Assembly (NCBI GenBank): GCA_002897115.2
Contig: BCIH01000013.1
Span: forward strand, 191,852 to 255,851
Direction: 5' to 3'
DNA: 64,000 bases
Origin: Prototheca cutis
Lineage: Eukaryota > Chlorophyta > Trebouxiophyceae > Chlorellales > Chlorellaceae
This document shows positions 34,316 through 45,250 of this stretch, one piece after another; within the stretch, counting starts at the first letter, position 1, and each line of letters opens with the position of its first letter. Under the pieces are notes generated by a model that worked only from the letters and a program-made list of their open reading frames with translations, was not told the DNA's origin and searched no databases. A program made the position numbers and the translations under genes.

Positions 34316-35224
34316 TTTTAAAAGGTAAATAACAAAATGTAAGAATGAAAAACATCATAACGAGCAGTGTATTTTTTTTTGTGCCTGGTCGCATTCCATG
34401 CAACTCGCAAAGCTGCCTGACATCGTCGTGACGTAAACCATGAGATCAGCGGAACGAGGCAGGTTTTCATCGGAAATCGGGAATCTCAGGCCCGGATGCC
34501 GGCTGCCGGTACATCCCATCGCCAAAGTACTGGCAAACATCGGCATGAGCAGGATCATGTGGGAAATCGCGTCATGCGACCAGGTACGGCTGCTGCGGGT
34601 CTCGTCGTAGTGTACCCATTCACGACCAAACGAGATCAATATTTCTCTTTCTGCTGACTGAAAACTCGTTACATGGATTAAAGGGGAGGGGAAAGGTGCC
34701 ATTGAAACCCAAACGGGGCCCACCTTGCTAGACGAGAAGGCAACCAGAGAGGAGAACTAGTCATCGTGGGAGGCCCATGCCTCGCGCCCGAGTGGCCGCT
34801 ACCGTACCAGGGCCTAGGTTTTGAGATTTCTCTGCCATGGAAGTGCAGCACCACCCTCGAGGTCGAGAAACGACCTAGCCCTCGCTCATTGTTGCAAGTC
34901 CGGATGGAATTATGTCGAAAGTTTCGATCGATTCTCACTCCGGACAGATCACCGACTGGCGTGGGCTTGGCCAGCGTTGTGTCGTACCGTGCGCGTCGTC
35001 GCGGTGATCCTCATGGTGATCCTCGGGACATGTCGGCGAAACGCAACACCAGAGCGCGTTCCACGCCGTGCCTCTGACAACCTGACTATTGTGTTCGGAT
35101 TCTTGGGCTCATGACACTCGCTCTTATCCTTACAAATTGGATGGTCAGTCGTACAAGAAGTTCAGCCAGGGGGAGAGGGGCTGCAGAGAGCGCGTCAGCC
35201 TGCGGCACACCCATCCGCCGCCGC
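34316..35224. other. Intergenic region
   Basis: 909 bp between the ABCG start and the SPB1 stop. Frames of about 100 codons occur on both strands (for example 34355-34723 minus) but without domains or splice support. AT-richer near 34316-34640. Confidence 0.4.
35130..35134 (-). terminator. TGTAA polyadenylation signal of SPB1
   Basis: Minus-strand TGTAA 91 bases past the SPB1 stop. Confidence 0.45.
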
Positions 35225-38059
35225 TCACCGCCGGCGCTTGCCGCCTCGGCCGGCCTTTTTCCGCGCCGCGGCGCGGTCCATGCCGCGCTTGTCTTTTCGC
35301 ATGCGCGCGTCCAGGTGTGGTCCCTTCTTCTTGTACTCGTCGGAGCGGGACGGCTTCTTCTTGCCCTTGCCGCGGCCGCGTGCCTGGCGGTAGAGCTTTT
35401 CGATCTCGCGGATCTTGGCTCCCGCGGAGCCGTCCTCGGACGCAGCGATGGCCTCGGCCTTTTGCCTCGCCGTGGCCAGGCGCATGGCCAAACGCTTGGC
35501 CTTGCGGGCCTTGGCCTCTGCCACCTTCTTCATCGGCCGNGCGCCGACGGCCCGCAGCGTGTCCTTGGCAGCCTGGTGCTCCTCCGCGCTCACCTGTGCC
35601 ATCGGCCGCATGAACTTTCGCTCGTCGTCCTCGAACCATGACGGCAGGCCCGTGTCGTGGCTGCGGCATGGTGATCGTTGGGTCTCGTGTTGGAGGAAAA
35701 AAGGTTGATTGGGGGAGTTTATCGAAAAATGTGGCGAGGTCCTCTCATACCCAAACACAGCCACTCCATCCAAAAAACAAACACACACGAATACACTTCC
35801 GTACAATGCGTAGCGGTTGTAGGCAGCTTCGACGATGTCATCCTTGACTTTGCGCCGGATCATCTTCTTGGCAAGGGCCATCATCGTGGCCTTGGCGTCG
35901 TCATCCAGAAGCTCCAGCTCATTGTCCATATCTGAATCGCTGTCCGAGTCCGAGTCCGTCATGGGGACTTCCTCGAAACCATCTCCGTTGTTTACTGTCG
36001 CAGTGTTGGCACCGCTGCGCTGCTGTTTCTTGCTGCGTTTGGCAGACGGGCCCGTGGTGGGCACGGCATCCGGGTCCGCATCCGACGGCTCGGGCAGCAA
36101 ACGAGCTGCAGCAGTGCCGTTACCGGCAGTCTTTCCACGGGTGGATGCTGCACGCTGCTCCATGGCAGTAGCACCAGCAGCAGCAGCCTTGTCGTCACCG
36201 TCAAATGTGGCATCATCATCGTCGTCGTCATCGAACACCTCGCGAGGGCGGCCGTTTCCGGCCGGAACGGCATGCCCATCGTCATCGTCACCATGCGCAT
36301 CGCCAGAGCCGACGGCGAGGTCGGCGTCGGCAAAGGCGTCCTGGCTGAACCAGCGCGCGGCGGCGGCGGCGCCCGTGGCGGGGACACCCGTCTTTGAAGC
36401 GTCCAGCGACACCATCAGTCCGCCCCCCGGTTGAGCGCCCGGCTCGTCGTCGTCGTCGCTGCTCCACGGCAGCGCCGTGCCCGCGTCAGCACCTTCGGGC
36501 AGTTCCTCGTCGGTCAGCTCGCCGTCCATCCCCTCGCGCCGCCGGCGCTTCTTGGTCGCGCCGGTCGGCCGCGTGCGCCGGCGCTGCTGGTACTCCGAGT
36601 ACATGCGCTCCATGTCCTCGTCCTGCTGCGCGTCGTACCGCCGGTCTTCCTCCTCCGAGTCGATGTCGTCAGAAGAGGCAGCGGCCCGTCTGGCCTCGTC
36701 ATCAGATTCGTCGTCAGAGTCGCTGGCGCCAGGGGCGGCGGCGTCGTCGACCGCACTCATTGCTCCCTTGCTCTTGATGGCAGACAACGAAAACAGGCTC
36801 TCGGGTCCGAGCTCCTCGCCGATGCCCTCGGTCGCGGCCAGCTGCGCGGTGCGCAGCCGCGACTTTTGCCGCGTCTCGCGGCGCTTGCGCTTCTCGCGCT
36901 TGGCCTCGCGCTGCTGCCGTGCCTTGAGATCCTCCATCTCTTTCGCCAGCGTGTCCTCCTCATCCTCTGAAGAGGATGACTCTTTGCCGTCTTTGCCACC
37001 TTCCCCAGTGGCGCCCTCCTTCTCACGCTGTGCACGCTCTGCGGCGGCCTTTGTCAGCTCGGCGTGCAGCTTCCGGTGCCAGACCACCAGCTGCTTGAAC
37101 TCCGACTTGCCCAGGACCTGCAGATCCTGGCACAGCAACGTAATCTCGCTGGTCGTCAGGGCATGGCCACGAACCCAGGCCGCGAGGTCGCCTCCCTCCT
37201 CCTCCCCGCCGGGCACAGCCGCCTCCGTCGCTTCGGCCGTCGCTGGGTCGGCCTTGAGGTCGATGGCGGTGAATTGACCCAGGGGTGCCATGCAGTCGCG
37301 CGCGGCGATAAAGTCGGCNGCGGGGATGGCCTTGTGCAGCGTGGACAGGCCGTCCTCGTACCCCTCGCGGTAGCGGTGCTGTTTGTGCTTGAGCCGCAGC
37401 AGCGCGTCGGGGCCTGCGGGGCCCGGGGCCTCGGCCACATCACGGAACAGCACGCGGGGGTCGAGCAGCTGTGGGTCGATGCGCGCGGGGGCCTTGTACC
37501 CCTGGCACACAACGAAGATTTCCGCCGAAGTGGAGCGTGATGCAGCGGGCTTGGTGGCCTCCACGCGCTTGAACAGCTGGCGCATCGCGTACACCAGCGC
37601 CGTGTAGTCCTTGGACCGAAACACTTTGGTCACAAACGTGCCCCCGGGGGCCAGCGTGTCGGTGGCCAGGCGCAGCGCCTCCAGCGCCAGCGCTGACTGA
37701 CTGTACGCCTCGGTCGCCCACGCACCGCCCACGTTTGGGGCACCGTCGTGCACGACCGCTTCAAACAGCGTGCCATTGGCCTCGCGACGCAACAGGGCCC
37801 TCGTCTCCGCGGTCGTGATGTCACCCACAAACGTCTTGGCACCGCGGACGGGCCGGATGGGCACCAGATCCACGCCGATAATCAAACTCCCCACGGGCAT
37901 GTTCTTCACCGCCACCTGAAGCCAACCACCTGTGCAGTGTATTCATTGTTTTTCGTTCGAGTCGTGCTGCTTTTGTGTCTGTGAAGTGGGAGATTCCTCA
38001 GAAATTGCTGTGTCACACACAAGGGCCGCCCTGAGGCGACAACAACCCTCCCCCGCTGT

Positions 38060-38131
<72 letters not shown>

Positions 38132-38492
38132 AGCACCAATCCATTCCAAATACCAGCCAGCGCACCTGGTGCCGCGCACAGGTCCAGCAGGGACCTGGAA
38201 CTGGACAGGAAGTCATACTTCCTGTTCAGCTGGATGAGCTTGAAGGCCGCACGGGAGCGGTAGCCTGCAGAAGAACGGAGGACGGAACTGAGCCCAGGGC
38301 CGGCACCCGGCCTGGACCTCCGAGAGCAGCCCCACCACAGCCCAAGCACGACAATACGCAATATTGATTGAACAATACATAGCACACCATATTCACAGCG
38401 TTGGCAAACCACGCGCGGGTCGTACCCTGCTCTTTGGCGAGGTGGTAAAACTTATCGAGCCGTGTCTTTCCCAATTTCTTCTTCTGCCCCAT
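35225..38492 (-). CDS. SPB1: SPB1/FTSJ3 rRNA 2'-O-ribose methyltransferase
   Basis: Four exons: 38426-38492, 38166-38264, 35805-37929 and 35225-35660, 908 residues in frame. Spb1 is an AdoMet-dependent nucleolar enzyme that methylates 25S/28S rRNA (in yeast Gm2922) during 60S maturation, so it works in the same pathway as SPB4 in this window. The RrmJ/FtsJ domain is N-terminal: [23 protein letters not shown] motif [25 protein letters not shown] and [11 protein letters not shown] supply the K-D-K residues. The centre is acidic and Ala/Asp-rich; the conserved C-terminal Spb1 domain begins around [20 protein letters not shown] and ends in a basic tail. Intron 3 uses the donor TT|GTACGG, which restores RYAFHDTGLP. 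Intron 2 contains 71 C. Two Ns in coding sequence. Confidence 0.93.
38061..38131. repeat. Poly-C, 71 nt, in SPB1 intron 2
   Basis: Uninterrupted C run; a G run in transcript sense. Confidence 0.85.
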
Positions 38493-38937
38493 GGTGCTTG
38501 CTGTTTGGGGATGTAAATGGTACCGTCCAGCCACCAATGAAGCCACAAAGTGGCGAGGCGAGCCGTGCGGGCACTTGGCGCGCATATGTATGCCTTGCAT
38601 GGCGGAGAATGCTCTCCTCGCGGCAGGGCCCCACCTCGCGCCCTGGGATTGACCTGGGAATTTCGGACCCTTTGGGGACCCTTTGCCCCCCCATCATGCA
38701 GGATCCCCGGCGCTCTGTCGTTGGGCAAACCGCCATTTGGCCAAAACAATTGATCCTCTCTAATATTTCAAAATCTCAGTGTACACAAGTTGCAAGCATG
38801 AGGGAGAATTGTTAGGGAGAAACAGAAAAGCCTCGAGTGTGCTTGGAGGGTTGGGGGCCAGTGAGGGCCAGGCAGCAGCGTGGACACCTGACACCTCTAA
38901 AGTCCCCCCTTTCCAACAAAAATACCCAGCCCCATGC
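38493..38937. other. Spacer between SPB1 start and GALE stop
   Basis: 445 bp holding the SPB1 promoter and the GALE 3' flank; nothing else recognised. Confidence 0.4.
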
Positions 38938-40448
38938 TCAGTCCCTCTTGGCGGCGGTGGCCTTGGTGTCAAAGCCGTCGGGGTTGTTGCTTGCCCACCG
39001 CCACTGGTCCTCGCACATCTCCTTGACGCCGAGCTTTGCCTTCCAGCCCAGCTCGCGCTCGGCAGTGTCGGTAGCGGCCCACACGGCCTCGGCGTCGCCC
39101 GGCCGGCGGTCCACCAGCTTGGTCTTGACAGGCAGACCGCTGGCCGCCTCAAAGGCATGCACCATCTCCAGCACCGTCGTGCCCTTGCCCGTACCCAGGT
39201 TGTATGCCACGGCGCCCAGGCCGGGTGTGGCCTCCAGCTTCTCCACGGCCGCCACGTGGCCCCGGGCAAGGTCCATGACGTGGATGTAGTCACGCACACA
39301 CGTGCCGTCGGCCGTGGCGTAGTCCGTGCCATAGACCGACAGCTCGGGGCGATGGCCCAGCGCCACGGCTTGCACCCACGGCATCAGGTTGTTCAGCATC
39401 ACCTGATCCTCCCCAATACGACCTGTGCATTGCTTGTGGCGGTGTCATTGTTTGTATCTTGTGTGTGCGCATGTTGTGCATAGGTGTTGGAAATCGAGAT
39501 ACGGCAACGGCCCATGGCCCCACCATCCACCCGGCTCAATACGCAGCATACCAACCCACCCATGGCCCCACCATCCAAAACATCAAACCCCAGCACGGAC
39601 GCACCAGAGGGGTGGGCTCCGACGGGGTTGAAGTAGCGGAGCAGGANGATGCGCCACTCCGGGTCGGCCTTGGCGAGGTCACGGAAGATCTCTTCGTTGA
39701 TGATCTTGGTGCGGCCGTAGGGGGACACCGCCTCCAGGCGGTGCTTCTCGTCGATGGGCACATACTGCGGGTTGCCGTAGACGGTGCAGGAGGAGGAAAA
39801 GACGATTTTCTTCACGCCCGCGCCAAGCATGGCCTTGGCCAGGTTCACCGTGCCCACAACGTTGTGGTCGTAGTACTTGAGTGGCTCGGCCACGCTCTCG
39901 TTCACATACTTGCGTGCCGCAAAGTGGATCACGCTGTCAAACTTGGTCTCCGCAAAGACACCCTCCAGGAAGGCCAGGTCACGCAGGTCACCCTGTGTTG
40001 AGTTGTTGTTGTCGTTGTTAGGAATGGGGTTTGGGGGCCTTTCTGGGGTGTGCATATGTGCCATTGGGCGGATTCATGATTGGCGATATCCTGAGCTGTC
40101 CTGGGCTGTCCTGACATCCACTCCCCAACACAGCCCCCTCGATGCCGACATTGATGAAGCGCAGGCGGTCGGCCTTGTCCCCCGCCAGCTCCTTCATGCG
40201 CCAAAAGGCCTCCTCCTTGCTGTTCTCCAGGTTGTCGATGACCACGGCATTGTAACCCGCATCGATCACGGCCAGGGCGGTGTGAGATCCTAGGACAAGG
40301 GGCACAGCGCATGGAGTGAGTCGGCAGCAGTGCTGGCAATGCGCCACGCCCAGAGTTGCCCTTGAACGCAGGATCGCAATGCGGGCAGTCGGGCAGCGGG
40401 CTCACCGATGAAACCCACGCCACCGGTCACCAGCACATTCTTGCTCAT
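38938..40448 (-). CDS. GALE: UDP-glucose 4-epimerase
   Basis: Four exons: 40406-40448, 40132-40289, 39605-39992 and 38938-39422, 357 residues. The enzyme interconverts UDP-glucose and UDP-galactose with bound NAD. It is a short-chain dehydrogenase: NAD-binding [14 protein letters not shown] at the start, [20 protein letters not shown], the catalytic triad residues in SSSCTVYG (Ser) and SPYGRTK (Tyr and Lys), then [18 protein letters not shown] and [15 protein letters not shown]. Length equals that of plant and fungal enzymes. The exon 2 donor is the one weak point: GGG GCT|GTGTTG is canonical but poor, and GGG|GCTGTG (GC donor) gives the same phase. It supplies UDP-galactose for glycosyltransferases such as the two encoded nearby. 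One N in exon 3. Confidence 0.93.
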
Positions 40449-40897
40449 GGTTTGGCAAGTGCAAGCACGGATCAGCGCCTCGCGAGCTGTACGAACAGCA
40501 AACTCTTCCTGGTACTTCAGATGTACTGTTTTTTGCGGAACGATGAGGGCGAATCTGGCGTCGTTCACTTGCAGGACAGTTCACGGCCGTCGCTGACGCC
40601 GAGGCAGCTGATGCCAACCATCGGGAAAGGTTCCTGTGGGAGGAGGCCCGTGACGAGATCGCCGGATTGAGATCCGTTTGAAAAGCCCCGAGTTCTTCCA
40701 AGTCTTGATCAGGCACAGCACTGCTTTTTATGCACGAAGGATTCCCAATTATCGACAGTGTCGGTGGAATGCAAGCAGGGAACAAGGCCCCTGGGCTGCG
40801 CGACCCAACGTTGCTAACGGCTACCTGGCAGACAGGCTCACCGGCACGCTGCACCCATGGACCGGCCTGATAGCTGGATGCTGGATTTTCACGTGTC
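40449..40897. promoter_or_regulatory. Bidirectional promoter region, GALE/glycosyltransferase
   Basis: 449 bp between divergent start codons, no recognisable element. Confidence 0.35.
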
Positions 40898-43141
40898 ATG
40901 GGAATCATGAAGACACAAATGGATCGCCGTAACCGGCGCTCGGGCCGCACTGGGCCCCTGCTGGTGGTCCTTGTCGTGCTGGTGGCAGGGCAGGCTGTTG
41001 GTGCAGCGGGTGCGCGGTGCATCAGGTGCCTACAGTCCGAAAAGCCCCTCTTTGGTGACGCATCGAGCTACGACGTGTCTGAGGGCCGCCGAGAAACGCT
41101 CTTCTCTGGGAAAGGGGGTGGCCTGGGCGTGGGCCAGCGCCACGATGCGGTGGCTGCCACCTCCACCCCCTCCCCCTCCCCCTCCCCCGGCCCAGGCGGG
41201 CCCCCTCCCCCCAGGGGCCTGGCGCCCGACCTGCCAAAGTCACCACCCAGTCCCCTGGTGCACAGCGAGGACCAGGCCTCCATGCAGGCCGCGCTGGCCG
41301 AGCAAGCGGCACAAAAGGGCATGGACGTCCGCGATGTGCAGCACGTGCAGGCACAGCGCGCGGCCAAGTCCCAGCAAAAGGTGGACGGCACGCTGGCTGG
41401 CGGTGCGGCCATGGAGGCTCCCTCTGTCTCGCAGGGTAATGCCACGGCGCAGGCCGGCGCCGTGCCTGGCACTGCGCGCCGTGCCGCCGCGCGCATGGCG
41501 GAGCGCCTGTCGGCGCGGCTCCGCGCCGCGGGTGTCGGCGACCTGCACGTGCTGTCCGATCCCGTGACTGAGCCAGATGTGGAGGCCACGCATGCGGCGT
41601 GGGTGGACGCGGTGCCGGCACCCTGGCTGCCACCCGAGCCGCAGCTGTATTTCCTGGACCAGCCGGGCGTCGGTAGACTTCTGATCTGGGGCCCCAATGA
41701 CACGCTGCCCCGCGATGTGGCCCGGCCCCGGCGCGCCGAGGTCTGGCTGGTATCGTTCCTGCGTCCCGGCCCCGGCGTCGTGGCAATGCTACCGCACTTT
41801 TTGCGGCACTATGCACGGCTGGGCATCGCCCCCGAGCGCATGGCCTTTGTGTTGCATGTGGAGAGCGGTGTGTATGGCCCTGACGGCGGCTCCAGTCGCA
41901 GCACCTCTGGAGATGCAGCTCTACGAACCGCAGATGGCGCGCTGGGCGGCCCCGCAGCGGAGCTGGCAGCGGTCCTCGACGCCTGGGGCGCGGACTACCG
42001 GCTGTGGGTCGGTCCCGACGGCGCGGAGGCTGCGCTGGCCCTGCGCCTGCGAGTCCTGCGTCGCGTGCCCGTGCACGACTGGGTGGTCCAGGTGGCCCAG
42101 GGCGAGCTGCTGGATCTGGGAAACGACACGGCACCGCGATTTTTCGCCGGCCGCGATGCCGAGGGCGCCAACTGGGTCGAGGGCGGCNTGGTGGATCGTG
42201 TTGCGGCTGACGGCGGGCTGCCGACGGTCTCGACTCGCCGGTCGCTGTTTGCTCAGTTCCCACTCGCCTGCGACGTCACGTCGGGGCTGGTGTTGAACGG
42301 TGATGATGGCGCAGCGGCTGCTGCTGCAACGGGATCAGAGCGCACGGGACCCGCGCGGCGGATCATAGCACACAAGGGCTTTTTACGGCTGCGCATAGGC
42401 CAACGGGAGGTGGTGCCTGCTGCCGAGGCACGGGCATACTTTGGCAACGGGCAACGGCAAGAAGCCTCGGCAGAGACTTCCGGCACGATCCGGGCCCCCG
42501 GCGGGGCGGGAAGCCTTCGCCCGAGCGCCGACTGCGGCGTCGCCGACGGCCTCGTGCCCGAAGACTTGTTTGCGCTCACGCCCTATGACACGTATTGGAA
42601 GTACTACCGCGCGCCGCTGATGACGGGCAACTCGTTTCTGTGGGAGCCCCGCAAGTCTGCGCAGCAGGTATATGCTTGTGGTCCCGTGGTAGTCGGGGGG
42701 GGGGGGGGGGGGGGACACGCCTAGAAGCGAACAACGTGCAGTTGGACCACCTCTTGGAACCCCAAAACTGCTCATGAGGCTGCAGAATCTGTCCATGCGG
42801 TGAGCCGAGCATACAAACAAAACCCCTGTTCATCCCCACCGCCACCACCTGCACACCAGGCAACGGTACATCGGTTTGCGTGGCACGCCGGGGTCAATGC
42901 CAGTATTGCTGCCATGTTTGCGGGCGATGCCGATGTTCATGCGGGGTGTGCACGCCGGCAGCCGGATTCCACGGACACGCCCGCGGCCAAGCTGCAGCGT
43001 GCGGTCGCCGATCGCCAGGGACTGCCGGTGACCGACCTGGGGCTGCACTGCGCCCCGGCACGTGATCCGCTGCTCTTCCCACTGCCCATGGCAGTGCGGG
43101 GTGATGCAGCGCAGAGCCTGCACGCAGCTGGGGCCTCTTGA
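40898..43141 (+). CDS. Putative secretory-pathway glycosyltransferase (GT2/GT92-like)
   Basis: Two exons, 40898-42667 and 42860-43141, 683 residues, phase 0. The N-terminus is basic then hydrophobic (GPLLVVLVVLVAGQAVGAAG), a signal peptide or anchor. A Pro/Ser/Gly-rich stem with SPSPSPGPGGPPPP follows (about residues 85-110). The core shows LVSFLRPGPGVVAMLPHFLR, HYARLGIAPERMAFVLHV, VHDWVVQVAQGELLDLG (where related enzymes have an acidic DAD-like metal site), VDRVAADGGLPTV and IIAHKGFLRLRIG; exon 2 opens with TVHRFAWHAGVNASI, a frequent end of this family. Assignment to a precise CAZy family is uncertain, and the replacement of the usual acidic pair by AQGE raises the question whether it is active. 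Shares its promoter region with GALE. Intron contains 20 G. Confidence 0.7.
42695..42714. repeat. Poly-G, 20 nt, in glycosyltransferase intron
   Basis: Uninterrupted G run 27 bases after the donor. Confidence 0.85.
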
Positions 43142-43398
43142 GGACAGAACCAGCACATGTGGTGCAGCAGCCTCAAGAACCCTAAGACCCCCCCCGCAAA
43201 AGGAGAGTTGTGGGGCAGGCAAGCACTCTCCCACATCCTAGACCCTCCTTGGAAGTTCAGAGGTAGAAACGGGGGTAATTTTTTCCCCTGCCCCTGGCAC
43301 ATGGCTATGGCCATTCTCCCAACTACCCGACAAAGTACATGATACAGAAGTTTGCTTGTCAATGAGCATGCTCACCTTGCCTGACACTGCACCGCACC

Positions 43399-43434
43399 CT
43401 TTGCGCGCGCGCGCGTGTGTGTGCGCGTGCGTGT
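43399..43434. repeat. Alternating purine-pyrimidine (CG/TG) tract
   Basis: About 35 bases of nearly perfect GC/GT alternation, a composition prone to form Z-DNA. Confidence 0.7.
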
Positions 43435-43698
43435 CGCTGCTCGGGTGGCAGGAGCGGTGGATGGATGCCGGTGTTCGGAGCAGCCCTGCACTGCATTCCA
43501 CCCATCCCACCCGCCTACCCACCAAATCGTGCCACCACCAATTTTTCCGTCCGACTGCATCGGCAAGCCGGGCCCTCCGCCGCCACATCTGTTTCTTTTC
43601 CATATGTCTCCCTGCCCAGCTCACGCTCTCTGCACGAACTGTATGACTCGTCCCGAATGCACATGTGAACGAGGATCCCTGCCTGCTTGTTTGTTTAT

Positions 43699-43703
43699 TT
43701 ACA
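43699..43703 (-). terminator. TGTAA polyadenylation signal of the PhyH gene
   Basis: Minus-strand TGTAA 219 bases past the stop. Confidence 0.35.
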
Positions 43704-43921
43704 AGAGTGCTGGTGGGTCATGATAGTGCTGTTCTGGAAGTGGGCCGTGCCTGACGAGGCAAAGGGTCATTGCCAGTGAGCGGTCCTAGGAGGGGGACTG
43801 ACTGGTGGAGCTTGCAAGCATGCCAGGGGCAGTTGATGGTGTCCTGCGGTCTCCAGCACGCAGGCCCGTCTTCTGGTGGGGATCAAACAGTGCAATCCAT
43901 CGCCGCTTCCACACAAGCGTT

Positions 43922-44912
43922 TCAGCTCACCGACTGCACAACGACTGTATCATCATACAGGGGCACAAACGGCATGTCCTTGGGCCGCTGGAGCCAATTG
44001 GTTTCCGGGTACGTGACCCCGGGCGTGCCTTCGAGGACGTGGACAGAGTAGGCATGCCGCGAGCGGTTTGACTTGTTTTCGTCGCTACGATGGACCAGTG
44101 CCCCGTGCAGGAGCACCAAGTCCCCCGCTCGGACGGGCAGCGGCACGAATTCCTCTGCGGGCGGTTGCCGGGGCTCGGCATCGAACCGTACCGAGCCGTC
44201 GGGTGCCCGGAGGAAGCGGCGGGCCACGCCGCGCGTGTGCGACCCTGGGACGGCCCACAGGCACCCGTTGTCGAGACCCGCATCCTCCAGCGCCATCCAC
44301 AGGCCCACCACCGAGGGTGGGTCGGAGTAGAGAAAGGTGCTATCCTGATGCGGTACCACCTCGCCCCCGATGCCCGGCTGCTTGAAGATGTACATGGACT
44401 GCGCGGGCAGTGGCCGCCGGAAGCCCAGCGCACGCAGCACCCCCGTGAAACGCGGCGACTGCGACCATGCCGCAAATGTCGGCTCACGCTCGTGCAGCGC
44501 GTGCCCGATCTTGTTGATCGCGTTCTGTTTGGGCTTGATCAGCGCCCCAGCGTCGTCAAAGGCCCCGGCCTCAAAGAAGAAACGCACCTCCCCGCCGCTG
44601 TTTAAAAAGTACCAATCCGTTGTCTCCTTCTGTAGTTGCAGGGGATTTTTTTTTTTGGGGGGGGGGGGGCTTTGATGAGCTCGTGGGCGTGGAGTTCTCA
44701 ACAACCCCTCCCTCTCATAAGCCGTCCACACCCACGCAAGGCCTTGCCTGGTTCTTGGTGTTGAAGATGGAAATTTCCTTGGGCTCAAAGGCCTCTACCA
44801 GCTCCTCTGCTCGTGCTCTCATGGCCGCCAGCTCCTCGGCCCCAGTGAAGCCGGGGATGACCAGGTATCCATCCCGCTCGAAGCTGGCCACCTGCTCGGC
44901 GCTCAGCGCCAT
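43922..44912 (-). CDS. PHYHD1: Phytanoyl-CoA dioxygenase (PhyH) domain protein, PHYHD1-like
   Basis: Two exons, 44748-44912 and 43922-44629, 290 residues, almost the length of animal PHYHD1. PhyH enzymes are Fe(II)/2-oxoglutarate dioxygenases; the substrate of this branch is not settled. Visible: FERDGYLVIPGFTGAEEL, then NTKNQKETTDWYFLNSGGEV, KIGHALHEREPTF, the iron ligands in VVPHQDSTFLYSDPPS (H-x-D), LDNGCLWAVPGSH, LVLLHGALVHRSDENKS (distal His) and SRHAYSVHV with the 2-oxoglutarate Arg. The single intron has a GC donor (AACCAG|GCAAGG, 44747); only this junction gives the family sequence NTKNQKETTD. No targeting signal is obvious. Confidence 0.92.
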
Positions 44913-45250
44913 GCCCGCGAGCCTGCCCAGCGCTCGATCTCTCCAAACTTATTCCTTGTTATAACAGAATGTGGACATCAAGATTCAAGTATTTGGGGAG
45001 GCTGCAGCAAACGCCCTGGATTGATATGCTAGATAGAGACGTGCCCTTCCACCGAAGTGATCTGGAGAGGAGAGAACCACATCCAGCGCAGCAGGCATCC
45101 GACCATCGCAACCTGGAACCGATTCCAGTCGCAGCATGGGTCATGGCTCTTACTTTCAGGTGACTGGTCGGCATTGTCTTAGTCTCGGGCATTGCACGGG
45201 ATTGTGCATCAATTGAGTACGGAGGCGAGACTCGGGCAGAGGCGGGCGCC
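44913..45250. promoter_or_regulatory. Bidirectional promoter region, PhyH/SART3
   Basis: 338 bp between divergent starts. Confidence 0.4.

Larger units (their letters stand above)
43142..43921. other. Convergent intergenic region
   Basis: 780 bp between the glycosyltransferase and PhyH stops. Contains an alternating CG/TG tract near 43399-43434 and a minus-strand TGTAA. No gene seen. Confidence 0.4.

Noticed and set aside
34355..34723. 122-codon minus-strand frame in the ABCG-SPB1 spacer
   Set aside because: No domain, no splice partners, and AT-richer than real exons here.
41022..42263. 413-codon open frame on the minus strand
   Set aside because: Antisense shadow of the glycosyltransferase exon; Arg/Pro-rich with no domain.
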